A stretch of 64,000 nucleotides of DNA from assembly GCF_900109555.1 (NCBI RefSeq), contig NZ_FNZV01000008.1:124001-188000 (forward strand), read 5' to 3'. The position numbers were made by a program, and so were the translations under genes. Position 1 is the stretch's first letter. Each line of letters begins with the position of its first letter. This document shows positions 1-8,327 of the stretch, one piece after another. The notes below the pieces were generated by a model. The model was not told the DNA's origin. It was given only the letters and a program-made list of their open reading frames with translations, and did not search any database. This stretch comes from Pacificibacter marinus (GTDB lineage: Bacteria > Pseudomonadota > Alphaproteobacteria > Rhodobacterales > Rhodobacteraceae).

Positions 1-475
1 CGGGTGAGGTGCTGCATCCTGCCAAAAGCATTTCTTCGTGCCGATGATAGCGCACCGATGCCAACCCTGTAATGCCAGGCCGCGAAACCAAAACCTGCGC
101 GTAGAGGTCAGGGAACCTTTCCACATACTCGCGCAACGGTGGACGCGGCCCCACAAAAGAAATGTCACCGCACAAAACATTCCACAATTGTGGCAGCTCA
201 TCCAATCGCGTTCTTCGCAAAAAGCGTCCGACCGGCGTGATCCTATCCGCTTTATCTGCACCCGACACGCCACGGTCGTGTTGCACGGACTTCATCGTGC
301 GAAACTTTATCAAGTAGAACTCTTGATCTGGCGACCTCATACGTTCTGATAAATAGAAAATCGGACCTCCATCTTTGAGAAAAATGAGCAGAGAAATTCC
401 TAAAATTATAGGGCCCAGAATGCACATCAAGATCAGAGCAAGGCATAAATCAAATAATCGTTTTTCAATCGTCAT
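1..475 (-). CDS. Bacterial sugar transferase (PglC/WcaJ-type phosphoglycosyl transferase), C-terminus cut by window edge
   Basis: Translating the minus strand from the ATG at 475 gives 158 residues with no stop before the window edge. The protein starts with a hydrophobic segment (residues about 7-33) like the re-entrant membrane helix of monotopic phosphoglycosyl transferases. The family signatures follow: YLIKFRTM, then RLDELPQLWNVL with the catalytic Asp-Glu pair, then SFVGPRP. Known members move a sugar phosphate from a UDP-sugar to undecaprenyl phosphate at the inner membrane, the first step of exopolysaccharide or O-antigen repeat assembly. Its ATG overlaps the stop of the upstream epimerase gene by four bases (ATGA), so the two are co-translated. 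The exact sugar cannot be told. Confidence 0.9.
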   Translation of the reverse strand, partial: MTIEKRLFDLCLALILMCILGPIILGISLLIFLKDGGPIFYLSERMRSPDQEFYLIKFRTMKSVQHDRGVSGADKADRITPVGRFLRRTRLDELPQLWNVLCGDISFVGPRPPLREYVERFPDLYAQVLVSRPGITGLASVRYHRHEEMLLAGCSTSP

Positions 476-1398
476 CTCGCCCCCAAAGCAATACGCCACT
501 GGCCGATGATGTTCGAAGGCGCGCTGTCAGCGTTTGTGACCAGCACTAATTCTTCAAGCAAGCTACAATTCAGCGCAATGTCTTGTAAAGGTGACGCTGC
601 AACATAGCGCGCTTGCCAGTCAATACCCGCAGCATCCAGCAGGGCATTCATCGATACACTTTGAGGCGCTGCAACATTAATCACATCCGCAAGTAGCCCT
701 GACTGCTGCGCCAAACCTGACAACACAAATGCCAAACTTTGCGGGCCGATATAAGATCTGCGCGGCCCCTGCCCATCAGGAAATATATCCAACACGACAG
801 GCGCATCGCCTTGCTGCCACAGCGCAGCGGAGCCAAGCAAAGCGTCAGCGCCGGCTACGTTGCCTATACGTAAAAAGCATAGATCAATCCCAAGTGTATT
901 GGCGCGAGCCCGACATACCTTTTCCATCTCACACTTGGCCACACCATAAGCATTGACTGGTTCAAGGACATCAGATTCATGAAAAGGAACACCATGCCCT
1001 GCACCATAAACAGCAGAGGAAGACGCAACGATAACCCGCCTCACATCAATAGAAGCGGCAGCATTGAGCGCCTGTTCAACCAGTGTCACATGTGCGGTCA
1101 GTGCGCTTTCATTCGTCTGACTTGCCTTTTGCGCATCACCCAGAAAGACAAAGAACCCATCAATGTCACCGAACAAATCAGTGTGCCGCAGCAAAGGGTC
1201 TAATACTGAGAAATCAGGCCAAGTAAGTGTATTTTTCAGTTCAGGCATTTCGTGCCGAAACTGCCAATCCACCTGCAAATTTCGCGCGTCACCCAAAGAC
1301 CAAACGGCACGTAATAGACGCCCAATTCGGCCAGATGCGCCTAAAAAGATGTACCGGTAAGAATTGCCAGCGTGAGGGGCTTTATGAGAATTTAACAT
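472..1398 (-). CDS. NAD-dependent epimerase/dehydratase family protein (extended SDR)
   Basis: This 308-residue protein has a Rossmann glycine motif (GASGRIG) near residue 20, a Ser-rich strand (VIVASSSAVYGAG) and the catalytic pair in NAYGVAK (YxxxK). That is the layout of nucleotide-sugar epimerases and dehydratases. It is shorter than GalE-type enzymes and the C-terminal sugar-binding part is divergent, so the substrate is not assigned. It precedes a sugar transferase with a four-base overlap, which points to a role in making an activated sugar for a surface polysaccharide. The start is three bases after the stop of a beta-glucosidase relic and I see no strong ribosome-binding site, so an internal start is possible. 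Confidence 0.82.
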   Translation of the reverse strand: MLNSHKAPHAGNSYRYIFLGASGRIGRLLRAVWSLGDARNLQVDWQFRHEMPELKNTLTWPDFSVLDPLLRHTDLFGDIDGFFVFLGDAQKASQTNESALTAHVTLVEQALNAAASIDVRRVIVASSSAVYGAGHGVPFHESDVLEPVNAYGVAKCEMEKVCRARANTLGIDLCFLRIGNVAGADALLGSAALWQQGDAPVVLDIFPDGQGPRRSYIGPQSLAFVLSGLAQQSGLLADVINVAAPQSVSMNALLDAAGIDWQARYVAASPLQDIALNCSLLEELVLVTNADSAPSNIIGQWRIALGAR

Positions 1399-1401
1399 TG
1401 G

Positions 1402-1731
1402 CTACACATCGATGTCTTGCGCAGGGCGCGAGATCAGCACCGAGCCACGTACATCAAGCGCACTGAGGTCAGACGTCTGCGGCAAACGTCCCGCAGAGAC
1501 GGCATCGCCAAACAAACCGTCAGCAATCGCAATACCGACAAGAAAGACCGCGGCCGAGACACCGTTTATCAAAGATCCGCGGCCACGCGCACCGTTTGAC
1601 CCATCTGAAACTCGCGCTTTTGCAACACCAAGTCGTTCGATCGCGGGCAGAGACCAAAAATCTTTACCAGACAGAAGGGACACTTGTTCCTCAAGTGTCA
1701 TATCATCGACAAGCTGCTCTACCGGTTTCAA
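1402..1731 (-). pseudogene. Internally deleted GH3 beta-glucosidase relic
   Basis: The 109-codon frame begins like a full glycoside hydrolase family 3 enzyme: MTLEEQVSLLSG, then a short DGSNGARG stretch near the substrate-binding N-terminus. After GVSAAVFLVGIAIA it jumps directly to ADGLFGDAVSAGRLPQT. That stretch matches the end of the GH3 C-terminal sandwich domain (AIADVLFGD...GRLPQT in intact enzymes). Intact GH3 enzymes have roughly 700-800 residues, so the catalytic core and most of the second domain are missing. Both edges of the join carry the short string AIA, suggesting deletion between small repeats. The frame starts with TTG at 1731 behind AAGGA. It cannot be an active glucosidase. 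That the short open frame is expressed is possible but unproven. Confidence 0.72.
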
Positions 1732-1863
1732 CGCCGTATCCTTGTAAATCAGTGACCCGCTAGACGGCCATGTAAAGAAAATCTAACTTTAGGTATTTTG
1801 GTAGACCAAAGAGGTTACACAGTTTTCACGCTTTTCGCGGTCAAGATACAGGGCGAGGTCCAG

Positions 1864-2307
1864 CTACCACGCGTTGTATTGTAAATATTTACCAGACATT
1901 TCAATTTTAACTCGGTCACCTTTGGGATGCTCGACCCGGGTCAGCGACATATCGAAATCAATTGCAGACATAATCCCATCGCCAAATTTCTCATGGATAA
2001 GCGCCTTAAGAGTCGGACAATACACACCAACAATTTCATAAAAGCGGTAAATGCAGGGATCGGTTGGCACAGCCTGATCCCAAACTTTGGTTGGGCTTTC
2101 CTCTAGGACTGAAATTGCATCATCAGACAGGCCTAAAAGCGCGCCAAGGGCCGCCGCTTTATCAGCAGGAAACGCATTCATCCCCATGCATGCGGAATGC
2201 GTGAAAATCGGGCTCATGCCAATCGCTTCAGCGATACCTTCCCACGTCAGGTCCGCTTTCTTTTTGGCTGCGATAATTTGAACTGTTACGTCTTCTTTCA
2301 TAAGCAT
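1864..2307 (-). CDS. cynS: Cyanase (cyanate hydratase)
   Basis: The 147-residue length and sequence are typical of CynS. The enzyme breaks cyanate with bicarbonate into ammonia and carbon dioxide in the cytoplasm. An N-terminal helical domain resembling a helix-turn-helix is followed by the conserved C-terminal catalytic domain. The catalytic residues are visible: Arg88 and Glu91 in YRFYE, and Ser114 in GIMSAIDF. AGGAG lies seven bases before the ATG. The gene sits 25 bases downstream of the PP2C/kinase gene on the same strand, so it is probably the last gene of the nitrite assimilation operon and adds a second ammonia source. It is usually found next to cynT or cyanate transporters, which are absent here. 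Confidence 0.95.
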   Translation of the reverse strand: MLMKEDVTVQIIAAKKKADLTWEGIAEAIGMSPIFTHSACMGMNAFPADKAAALGALLGLSDDAISVLEESPTKVWDQAVPTDPCIYRFYEIVGVYCPTLKALIHEKFGDGIMSAIDFDMSLTRVEHPKGDRVKIEMSGKYLQYNAW

Positions 2308-2332
2308 GAGATACTCCTGTTACCGTTAAGAT

Positions 2333-4081
2333 TTAGTCAAAAGCCAATGTGGCAAGGATAAGACTCAAGAGAGCCAAAACCCCACAAAGTGTTTTCCAAA
2401 ACCGCTCTGGATTGCGTTCTGCAAGCGGCACGTGACGACGCGCGCTGTAACTGACTGAAGGTGCACGCAGATTGGCTCCAAATTCTGACAGCGCATCATG
2501 GCGGCGCGCTGGATCAGGGTTGACGGCTTTGGCCAAAGCATCATCCAGCCAAGCGGGCATAGGATGTGCATCATCACGCGCATTGCGATACCGCAGTCGC
2601 AATTGATCACGCGTATTGCGCACTTTGCCAACTTGCGTGCCATAGGGCAGCGTTCCCGTAAGCATCTCGTATGCGATCACACCCAGCGAAAACAAATCAG
2701 AGCGCCAGCTGACCGGAGCGCCAGAAAAATATTCAGGCGCGGTGTATTGCAATGTGCCAAGAATTCCATCCTCTTCGCGCAAAGGTGCAGCCTCTTGCAC
2801 ACCCGCGACATAAGTCGCGCCGAAATCAATAATTTTAACAACGCCATCAGTGTCGATCATAATATTTTCGGGCCGCAAATCTTGGTGCAACATTTCACGT
2901 CGATGAAATGCGCGCAGACCACGTATCACCTGTTCTAAAATATCGCGCACTTGCTCAAAGCTTGGCTTAGGGTTGTCTTGCATCCATTGACGCAAGGTCT
3001 GACCTTCGATGAAATCAGTGACCACATATAGACCCGAACGTGGCCCAATAAGTGCGGGTGCGCCCAAAACATGTGCGTTATCAATTCGGCGTGCTATCCA
3101 GTCTTCCATCAAAAAACGCCGCAAACCATCAGCGTCATCTTTCAAGTCTGAAGCAGGTATTTTTAAAGCAACTTTTTCACCATCAATGGTTTTGGCGAGG
3201 TAGATATGTGAGCGGTGATTGGCGTGCAATTGTCGCAAAATGGTTAGTCCATCTATGACAGCGCCCTCGCGCGGCAAAGGTGGGATTGGTAACGTTTTTG
3301 CAGCCATATCAAATTGGGTCTGATCCCCATTGGGCAGCGCTTCAATCCGTACAATCTGAACCGTCAAATTGTCAGAACTTCCCGCGGCAAGCGCGTCGTC
3401 CAATATTTTTTGGGCTGCAGCCTCCAGTGTTGGAGACTCAAGAATAACATCGGCGACGGCACGTGAGTGCCAATGTTCATGCACGCCATCTGTCGTCAAA
3501 ACAAACACATCACCTAGCGCGATTGGTTCGCACATATAGTCGATTTCTACATGAGATGCCGCACCGATCGCCTTTGACAAAACAATTTCGCCAGCGCCCA
3601 AAGACACATGATGATCTGCAGTCAGAGGCTCTAAACTTTGACCCGAAAGTCGCCAAATACGGCTATCGCCAACATGAAAAAGATGCGCGGTATGGGCTTT
3701 GAAAACCACAGCAGCCAAAGTGCAAACATGGCCATGATCCACGTCATACAGGCCTGCGAAGCCATTCTGCGCATAAAGCCAAGCGTTGGCGGCAGATATC
3801 ACACGAGACACTGAGGTTTTAACAGTCCAAGCGTCTGGTGTGCTGTAGTAATCGGTCAAAAGACTTTTAACGATTGTCTGAGATGCTATCGAAGAAACCT
3901 CAGACGTAGAAATTCCATCAGCAAGAGCCACCGTGATGCCCTTAAACGACAATGCGCGTTCGTCAGGAACGAGCGCGCCATGAAAGTCTTGGTTGCGTGA
4001 CTTTTGTCCAGCACTAGACGCCTGACCAATACTGACCGAAAGCGAAGGGGGCGTGGACTGTTCATCAAGCAAAGCAACCAA
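2333..4081 (-). CDS. Bifunctional PP2C phosphatase / Ser-Thr protein kinase with C-terminal membrane anchor
   Basis: Residues 15-250 form a PP2C-type phosphatase with the metal-binding acids in ALADG (Asp54), VGDS (Asp139), TTDG (Asp198) and SDNLT (Asp237). Residues about 275-540 form a Hanks-type kinase with the VALK lysine (Lys307), a catalytic loop HQDLRPEN (HRD changed to HQD) and DFG at 419-421. A single hydrophobic helix (about 559-580) ends the protein, so both domains should face the cytoplasm from the inner membrane. The same fusion is found beside nitrite/nitrate assimilation genes in other proteobacteria such as Pseudomonas aeruginosa. Its location between the FNT transporter and cynS fits a role tuning transport or reduction. 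The start is uncertain: TTG at 4081 or TTG at 4072. Confidence 0.9.
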   Translation of the reverse strand: MVALLDEQSTPPSLSVSIGQASSAGQKSRNQDFHGALVPDERALSFKGITVALADGISTSEVSSIASQTIVKSLLTDYYSTPDAWTVKTSVSRVISAANAWLYAQNGFAGLYDVDHGHVCTLAAVVFKAHTAHLFHVGDSRIWRLSGQSLEPLTADHHVSLGAGEIVLSKAIGAASHVEIDYMCEPIALGDVFVLTTDGVHEHWHSRAVADVILESPTLEAAAQKILDDALAAGSSDNLTVQIVRIEALPNGDQTQFDMAAKTLPIPPLPREGAVIDGLTILRQLHANHRSHIYLAKTIDGEKVALKIPASDLKDDADGLRRFLMEDWIARRIDNAHVLGAPALIGPRSGLYVVTDFIEGQTLRQWMQDNPKPSFEQVRDILEQVIRGLRAFHRREMLHQDLRPENIMIDTDGVVKIIDFGATYVAGVQEAAPLREEDGILGTLQYTAPEYFSGAPVSWRSDLFSLGVIAYEMLTGTLPYGTQVGKVRNTRDQLRLRYRNARDDAHPMPAWLDDALAKAVNPDPARRHDALSEFGANLRAPSVSYSARRHVPLAERNPERFWKTLCGVLALLSLILATLAFD

Positions 4082-4094
4082 CTTTCAAAAGAGT

Positions 4095-4117
4095 AATCCA
4101 GCCCAATGGGCCGGATT
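4095..4117 (-). terminator. Hairpin between the FNT transporter and kinase genes
   Basis: As minus-strand RNA the sequence folds into a 10-bp stem (one G-U pair) with a three-base loop, followed by ACUCUUUUG. It lies just after the transporter stop. The short uridine tract suggests a weak terminator or a 3'-end stabiliser that lowers expression of the downstream kinase and cyanase genes. Confidence 0.45.
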
Positions 4118-4125
4118 AGGGTCGA

Positions 4126-4962
4126 TTATTCTACAGTTGTTCCAACAGCGCCAGAAACATTACGCTTAGGGGACGTTTTGAAATGGGTTGCGTAAATCAT
4201 GCCGCCCACGAACGTCAGACCACCAACAAGGTTGCCCAAAACAACAGGAATTTCATTGTAGATAAAGTAGTCCGCCCAAGTGAACTGACCGCCAAGCATA
4301 ATGCCAGATGGAAACAAGAACATGTTCACAATCGAATGCTCAAATCCAAGGTAGAAAAACACAATGATAGGCATCCACATCGCCATGATTTTACCTGAAA
4401 CAGAGTTGGACATCATCGCCGCCACAACACCTGTCGACACCATCCAATTGCACATGACAGCTCGAATAAAGACAGTCAAAAGACCTGCCCCGCCAGCCGC
4501 AGCATAGCCCAATGTCCGCGCCTCACCGATTTGACCAATTTTTACACCAACCGCGTTTGGTTCCGCTGAAAAGCCCATGGTGAAAATGATCGCCATGAAA
4601 ACGGCTGTGGTCAGCGCGCCCGCAAAGTTACCACAAAACACAAGGCCCCAGTTTCGAAAAACACCTTTCCACGTCATCCCTGGGCGTTTGGCAATCACCG
4701 CCAAAGGCGCGAGTGTAAAGACGCCCGTCAACAAATCGAACCCCAAAAGATAGAGCATGCAAAACCCTACGGGGAACAACAAAGACGCCACAAGGAAGTT
4801 GCCTGTGTTGACCGCAATGGTCACCGCAAAAGCAGCAGCCAATGCAAGGATCGCGCCGGCCATGTAGGATCGTATCAAAGTATCCTTGGTAGACATGAGA
4901 ATTTTGGATTCGCCGGCTTCGATCATTTTCGCAGCAAACTCGGCTGGTTGCACATATGCCAT
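4126..4962 (-). CDS. Formate/nitrite transporter (FNT) family channel, probably nitrite
   Basis: The 278-residue protein has the six hydrophobic segments of the FNT family. It carries the family signature around the conserved central histidine, GFEHSIVNMFLFPSG, and the N-terminal AGAILALAAAF helix. FNT pentamers such as NirC and FocA pass nitrite or formate across the inner membrane. The gene lies 37 bases downstream of nirD and upstream of the PP2C/kinase gene, so nitrite is the likely substrate. A formate dehydrogenase operon is next door, so formate passage cannot be excluded from sequence. Confidence 0.9.
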   Translation of the reverse strand: MAYVQPAEFAAKMIEAGESKILMSTKDTLIRSYMAGAILALAAAFAVTIAVNTGNFLVASLLFPVGFCMLYLLGFDLLTGVFTLAPLAVIAKRPGMTWKGVFRNWGLVFCGNFAGALTTAVFMAIIFTMGFSAEPNAVGVKIGQIGEARTLGYAAAGGAGLLTVFIRAVMCNWMVSTGVVAAMMSNSVSGKIMAMWMPIIVFFYLGFEHSIVNMFLFPSGIMLGGQFTWADYFIYNEIPVVLGNLVGGLTFVGGMIYATHFKTSPKRNVSGAVGTTVE

Positions 4963-4999
4963 GTGATTTTGTCCCTAACTTATTTTCTGAAAATTTGGA

Positions 5000-5320
5000 T
5001 CAAAGGCCCAAAAGAACGGTGCCGTCCTCGACCTTGATCGGGAAAGAGGCTGTTTGCCCTTCGTCGGCACCTTGTGCGGTGCCTGTTTCAAGTGAGATGA
5101 CCCAGTTGTGCAAAGGGCATGTGACGCAGCCGTCATGCACGATCCCTTGGCTCAGTGGGCCGTTTTTGTGTGGGCACTTATCTTCCAGCGCAAACACACG
5201 ATCATCAGTTGTTCGAAACACGGCAATGGTCATGTCGCCATTTTTGACACAGCGCGATCCTTGGCGTGGAATATCGGTGACTTGGCCAATTGCGACCCAG
5301 TTTTGGGATTGAACATTCAT
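5000..5320 (-). CDS. nirD: Assimilatory nitrite reductase small subunit
   Basis: This 106-residue Rieske-fold protein matches NirD. It carries both ligand motifs of a Rieske cluster: CPH in DKCPHKNGPL and CxxH in VTCPLHNW. Many NirD proteins have lost these, so this one may bind a [2Fe-2S] cluster. It pairs with NirB in cytoplasmic NADH-dependent reduction of nitrite to ammonium. Its ATG overlaps the nirB stop by four bases (ATGA). Confidence 0.95.
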   Translation of the reverse strand: MNVQSQNWVAIGQVTDIPRQGSRCVKNGDMTIAVFRTTDDRVFALEDKCPHKNGPLSQGIVHDGCVTCPLHNWVISLETGTAQGADEGQTASFPIKVEDGTVLLGL

Positions 5321-7767
5321 TCTGCCGCCTCCAGTTTAAGATCAGCCATGGGAGAAAACTCATGCGCCTCTGCGCCAGCAACGCGCTCTGCCCAAGGGTC
5401 GATCTGCGCGAATTTCTGTGAGAATAAGAATTGCTTGTAGTACTCTTTGCGGGCGTCGTGATCGTTCATGATGACGTCTTGAATGTGATCGTACCCAACG
5501 CGGTCCGCCCATTTGTAAATCCGCTCAAGATAAAAACCCTGATCGCGGTACATCTGTGTCAAAGCGCCCACATATTCGAGCACTTCTTCTTCGGTTGCCA
5601 CTTTGCCCAAAGGCGTTGTGCCTTGGATATGCAGACCAGCGGCGCCGCCGTACAGAATTTCGAACCCGCTATCAACACAGATGATGCCGATGTCTTTACA
5701 GGTGCTTTCCGAACAGTTGCGCGGACAACCAGAGACAGCGAGTTTGAGTTTTGCAGGTGCCCATGATCCCCAAAGCAGGTGCTCTAATTTGATGCCAAGG
5801 CCTGTGGAATCTTGCGTGCCAAATCGACACCAATCCTGCCCAACACATGTTTTCACTGTGCGCAAACCCTTGGCGTAAGCCGCGCCAGAAATCATGCCTG
5901 CATCGTTCAAATCTTTCCAAACGGGCAGCAGGTCTTCTTTTTTGACGCCAAGTAAGTCGATCCGTTGACCGCCTGTCACTTTGACCGTTGGGATCTCGAA
6001 TTTGTCTGCAACATCCGCAATCGCACGCAACTCATCAGGGGTGGTCACACCACCAAACATACGCGGCACAACCGAATAGGTACCATCTTTTTGAATGTTC
6101 GCGTGCACACGTTCGTTGATGAAACGTGACTGCATATCATCGACATATTCACCCGGCCAATCGGATACGAGATAGTAGTTCAACGCGGGGCGACATTTCG
6201 CACACCCCTCTGGCGTGGACCATTCCAAATCTTGCATGACAGCAGGAATAGATTTCAATTCTTTCGCTTTGATCAAACGGCGCACGTGACCGTGGCTGTG
6301 CGCGGTACAACCACACATACCTTCAGCGTCTGGCAAGGCAAATGCGTCCCCCAAGGTCAGCGCCATCACGCCCTCGACAAGTCCGGTACACGTGCCACAG
6401 GACGCAGACGCTTTGGTATGCGCCCGCACATCGCCCAGCGTTGTCAGCCCGCCGTCTTGGATGGCTTTGACGATCTGGCCCTTGGAAATACCGTTACAGC
6501 CACAAATTTCTGCATCATCGGACAGATTGGCAATCGCGGCCAATGGATCGCCACCACCGCCACCTTGATAGGCTTGGCCAAAAATCAGCGTATCGCGCAT
6601 CTCTTGGATGCTGTCACCTGATTTAAGCATCTCATTGTACCAGCCGCCATCAGCAACATCGCCGTACAAAACACAGCCGATGATTTTGTCGTCTTTGATA
6701 ATCACACGTTTATACGTACCGCGCATCGCGTCACGCAAAACAATGTCTTCGCGGTCAGGACCTTCGCCAAATTCGCCCACAGAGTACAAGTTCACGCCTG
6801 TGACTTTAAGCTTGGTTGGCGTTTCAACATGTTTAAATTCAGCATCACTTGGGCCACTTAAATGCCCTGCAATCACACGCGCCATTTGATACAAAGGTGC
6901 AACAAGACCGTAGACCATGCCGCCGACTTCAACACATTCACCAACAGAATAGATGTTCGGATCAGAAGTGCGCAGGGTCGAATCTGTGACAATCCCGCGC
7001 CCCACTTCAAGACCCGATTCAGCAGCAAGCTGAGTATTTGGGCGAATGCCAACAGCCATCACAACCAGCGAGGCATCGATGACACGACCATCGGCAAGCT
7101 CGACACCTTCGACTTTTTCCGTGCCCAAAATCTGTTTGGTATTCGCTTCGCACAGCACCTCAATGCCACGCCCTTCCAACTCACGTTTCAGCAAAAACCC
7201 AGCAGCGGGATCAAGCTGACGTTCCATCAAAGATGGCATCAGGTGGATCACGGTGACATCCATACCCTGCATTTTCAGACCAGCTGCTGCTTCCAAACCA
7301 AGCAAGCCACCACCAATGACAACCGCGTTGCCACCCTTTTTGGCAGCTTCCATCATGCCATGCGTGTCGTCTAAATCGCGATAGGCCAAAACGCCTTTTA
7401 GCTTGTGCCCAGGCAATGGGATGATGAACGGGTTTGATCCTGTTGCGATCACCAACTTGTCGTAAGGTGCCGTGATGCCGCCCTCTGAGGTGACCGTTTT
7501 GGCCTCGCGGTCGATCTTGGTGACCTTTTCACCACGGTGCAGCGTCACGCCATGTTCAGCGTACCAGTCGTCGGAATGAATGATGATATCTTCGTATGTT
7601 TTCTCACCCGAAAGCACAGGCGACAACATGATACGATCGTAATTGACGCGTGGCTCGGCATTAAAAATCGTGACCTCGTAGGCATCGCCAGCTTCAAACA
7701 GATGCTCTAACATCCGGCCTGGCGCCATGCCATTTCCAACCACAACTAGTTTGAGTTTTTGTGTCAT
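5317..7767 (-). CDS. nirB: Assimilatory nitrite reductase [NAD(P)H] large subunit
   Basis: From ATG 7767 the protein has 816 residues, normal for NirB. Residues 5-300 are a pyridine-nucleotide disulfide oxidoreductase module with FAD (GNGMAPG) and NADH (GGGLLGLEAA) motifs. A BFD-like [2Fe-2S] domain has Cys422, 424, 457 and 460. The C-terminal part is the siroheme/[4Fe-4S] reductase, with Cys641, 647, 681 and 685 (CVGQDWC and SGCPRNC). It reduces nitrite to ammonium by six electrons in the cytoplasm. A GTG ten codons upstream is possible, but ATG 7767 is preferred because GGGA lies nine bases ahead of it. It heads the operon and is preceded by a structured leader. Confidence 0.96.
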   Translation of the reverse strand: MTQKLKLVVVGNGMAPGRMLEHLFEAGDAYEVTIFNAEPRVNYDRIMLSPVLSGEKTYEDIIIHSDDWYAEHGVTLHRGEKVTKIDREAKTVTSEGGITAPYDKLVIATGSNPFIIPLPGHKLKGVLAYRDLDDTHGMMEAAKKGGNAVVIGGGLLGLEAAAGLKMQGMDVTVIHLMPSLMERQLDPAAGFLLKRELEGRGIEVLCEANTKQILGTEKVEGVELADGRVIDASLVVMAVGIRPNTQLAAESGLEVGRGIVTDSTLRTSDPNIYSVGECVEVGGMVYGLVAPLYQMARVIAGHLSGPSDAEFKHVETPTKLKVTGVNLYSVGEFGEGPDREDIVLRDAMRGTYKRVIIKDDKIIGCVLYGDVADGGWYNEMLKSGDSIQEMRDTLIFGQAYQGGGGGDPLAAIANLSDDAEICGCNGISKGQIVKAIQDGGLTTLGDVRAHTKASASCGTCTGLVEGVMALTLGDAFALPDAEGMCGCTAHSHGHVRRLIKAKELKSIPAVMQDLEWSTPEGCAKCRPALNYYLVSDWPGEYVDDMQSRFINERVHANIQKDGTYSVVPRMFGGVTTPDELRAIADVADKFEIPTVKVTGGQRIDLLGVKKEDLLPVWKDLNDAGMISGAAYAKGLRTVKTCVGQDWCRFGTQDSTGLGIKLEHLLWGSWAPAKLKLAVSGCPRNCSESTCKDIGIICVDSGFEILYGGAAGLHIQGTTPLGKVATEEEVLEYVGALTQMYRDQGFYLERIYKWADRVGYDHIQDVIMNDHDARKEYYKQFLFSQKFAQIDPWAERVAGAEAHEFSPMADLKLEAAE

Positions 7768-7791
7768 GTACACGTGTCCCGTTTTCGGAAA

Positions 7792-7919
7792 CTGCACGTT
7801 GGGAAACAGGTATCAAGCAAAACGGACCGCATCCCTGACCTTTTAACAAAGATCACGTGCAGCGCCGTTGCTGCGCTCTCATCCGAGAGCAAATATCATT
7901 GGTGCCACGTCATTGTGGC
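7792..7919 (-). promoter_or_regulatory. Structured nirB leader with two ANTAR-type hexaloop hairpins
   Basis: In the untranslated region before nirB the minus-strand RNA has three 16-base hairpins. The first (7919-7904) has stem GCCAC/GTGGC and loop AATGAC. The middle one (7890-7875) has stem GCTCTC/GAGAGC. The third (7874-7859) has stem GCAGC/GCTGC and loop AACGGC. The first and third loops are six bases with A at position 1 and G at position 4, the known signature of RNA targets of ANTAR antiterminators such as NasR, NasT and EutV. The 3' arm of the third hairpin (7862-7855) can instead pair over 8 bp with 7799-7792 nearer the start codon, giving mutually exclusive folds. No classic uridine-rich terminator was found. 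The rest of the 7768-8123 gap shows no gene. Confidence 0.6.
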
Positions 7920-8123
7920 TGGGCGTCTTCACCCTTGCTACCTCAAGCAATGCGCTCGATCACAATCCAGATCAAGGGAACGCGTTTTCCATTTGCAAAA
8001 TTTAGCAGACTTTTGCGAATAGTTTATCCAGCGCCTAAAAAATACACGGAGCAAACACCCCTTCGATACATAAATAATCGCATTATCGTTCGCGAATCTA
8101 AGAGCGCGACTCGCCCAAGACGG

Positions 8124-8327
8124 TCATAGACGGTGGCTGGCTTGAACAACAATCTCATCGAGCCCCGTACCGTCACTTGCCACAAAAGCAATCAACTGCG
8201 CCTTCATCCTTGGGTCCCAAAAATCAGAAATGTGGTCTGCCACTCCCTGTGTCTGATCAATTTTAGGTTGTGTTTTGAAAAATGCAGCAATCTGGTTGGC
8301 CATACGGATCATGCTATCTGGCGACAT
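8124..8327 (-). CDS. fdsD: Formate dehydrogenase delta subunit
   Basis: This 67-residue protein matches FdsD, a small subunit at the end of fdsGBACD operons (MIRMANQIAAFF near the N-terminus and a DPRMK motif). In Rhodobacter-type enzymes it is part of, or needed for, the active NAD-dependent formate dehydrogenase complex. Its start lies inside the end of fdhD (14-base overlap), so it is co-translated. Confidence 0.88.
   Translation of the reverse strand: MSPDSMIRMANQIAAFFKTQPKIDQTQGVADHISDFWDPRMKAQLIAFVASDGTGLDEIVVQASHRL

Noticed and set aside
7946-7980. TTGATCTGGATTGTGATC on the minus strand as an Fnr/Dnr box before nirB
   Set aside because: Only the left half matches TTGAT-N4-ATCAA well, and the enzyme is of the assimilatory type, where anaerobic control is not expected.
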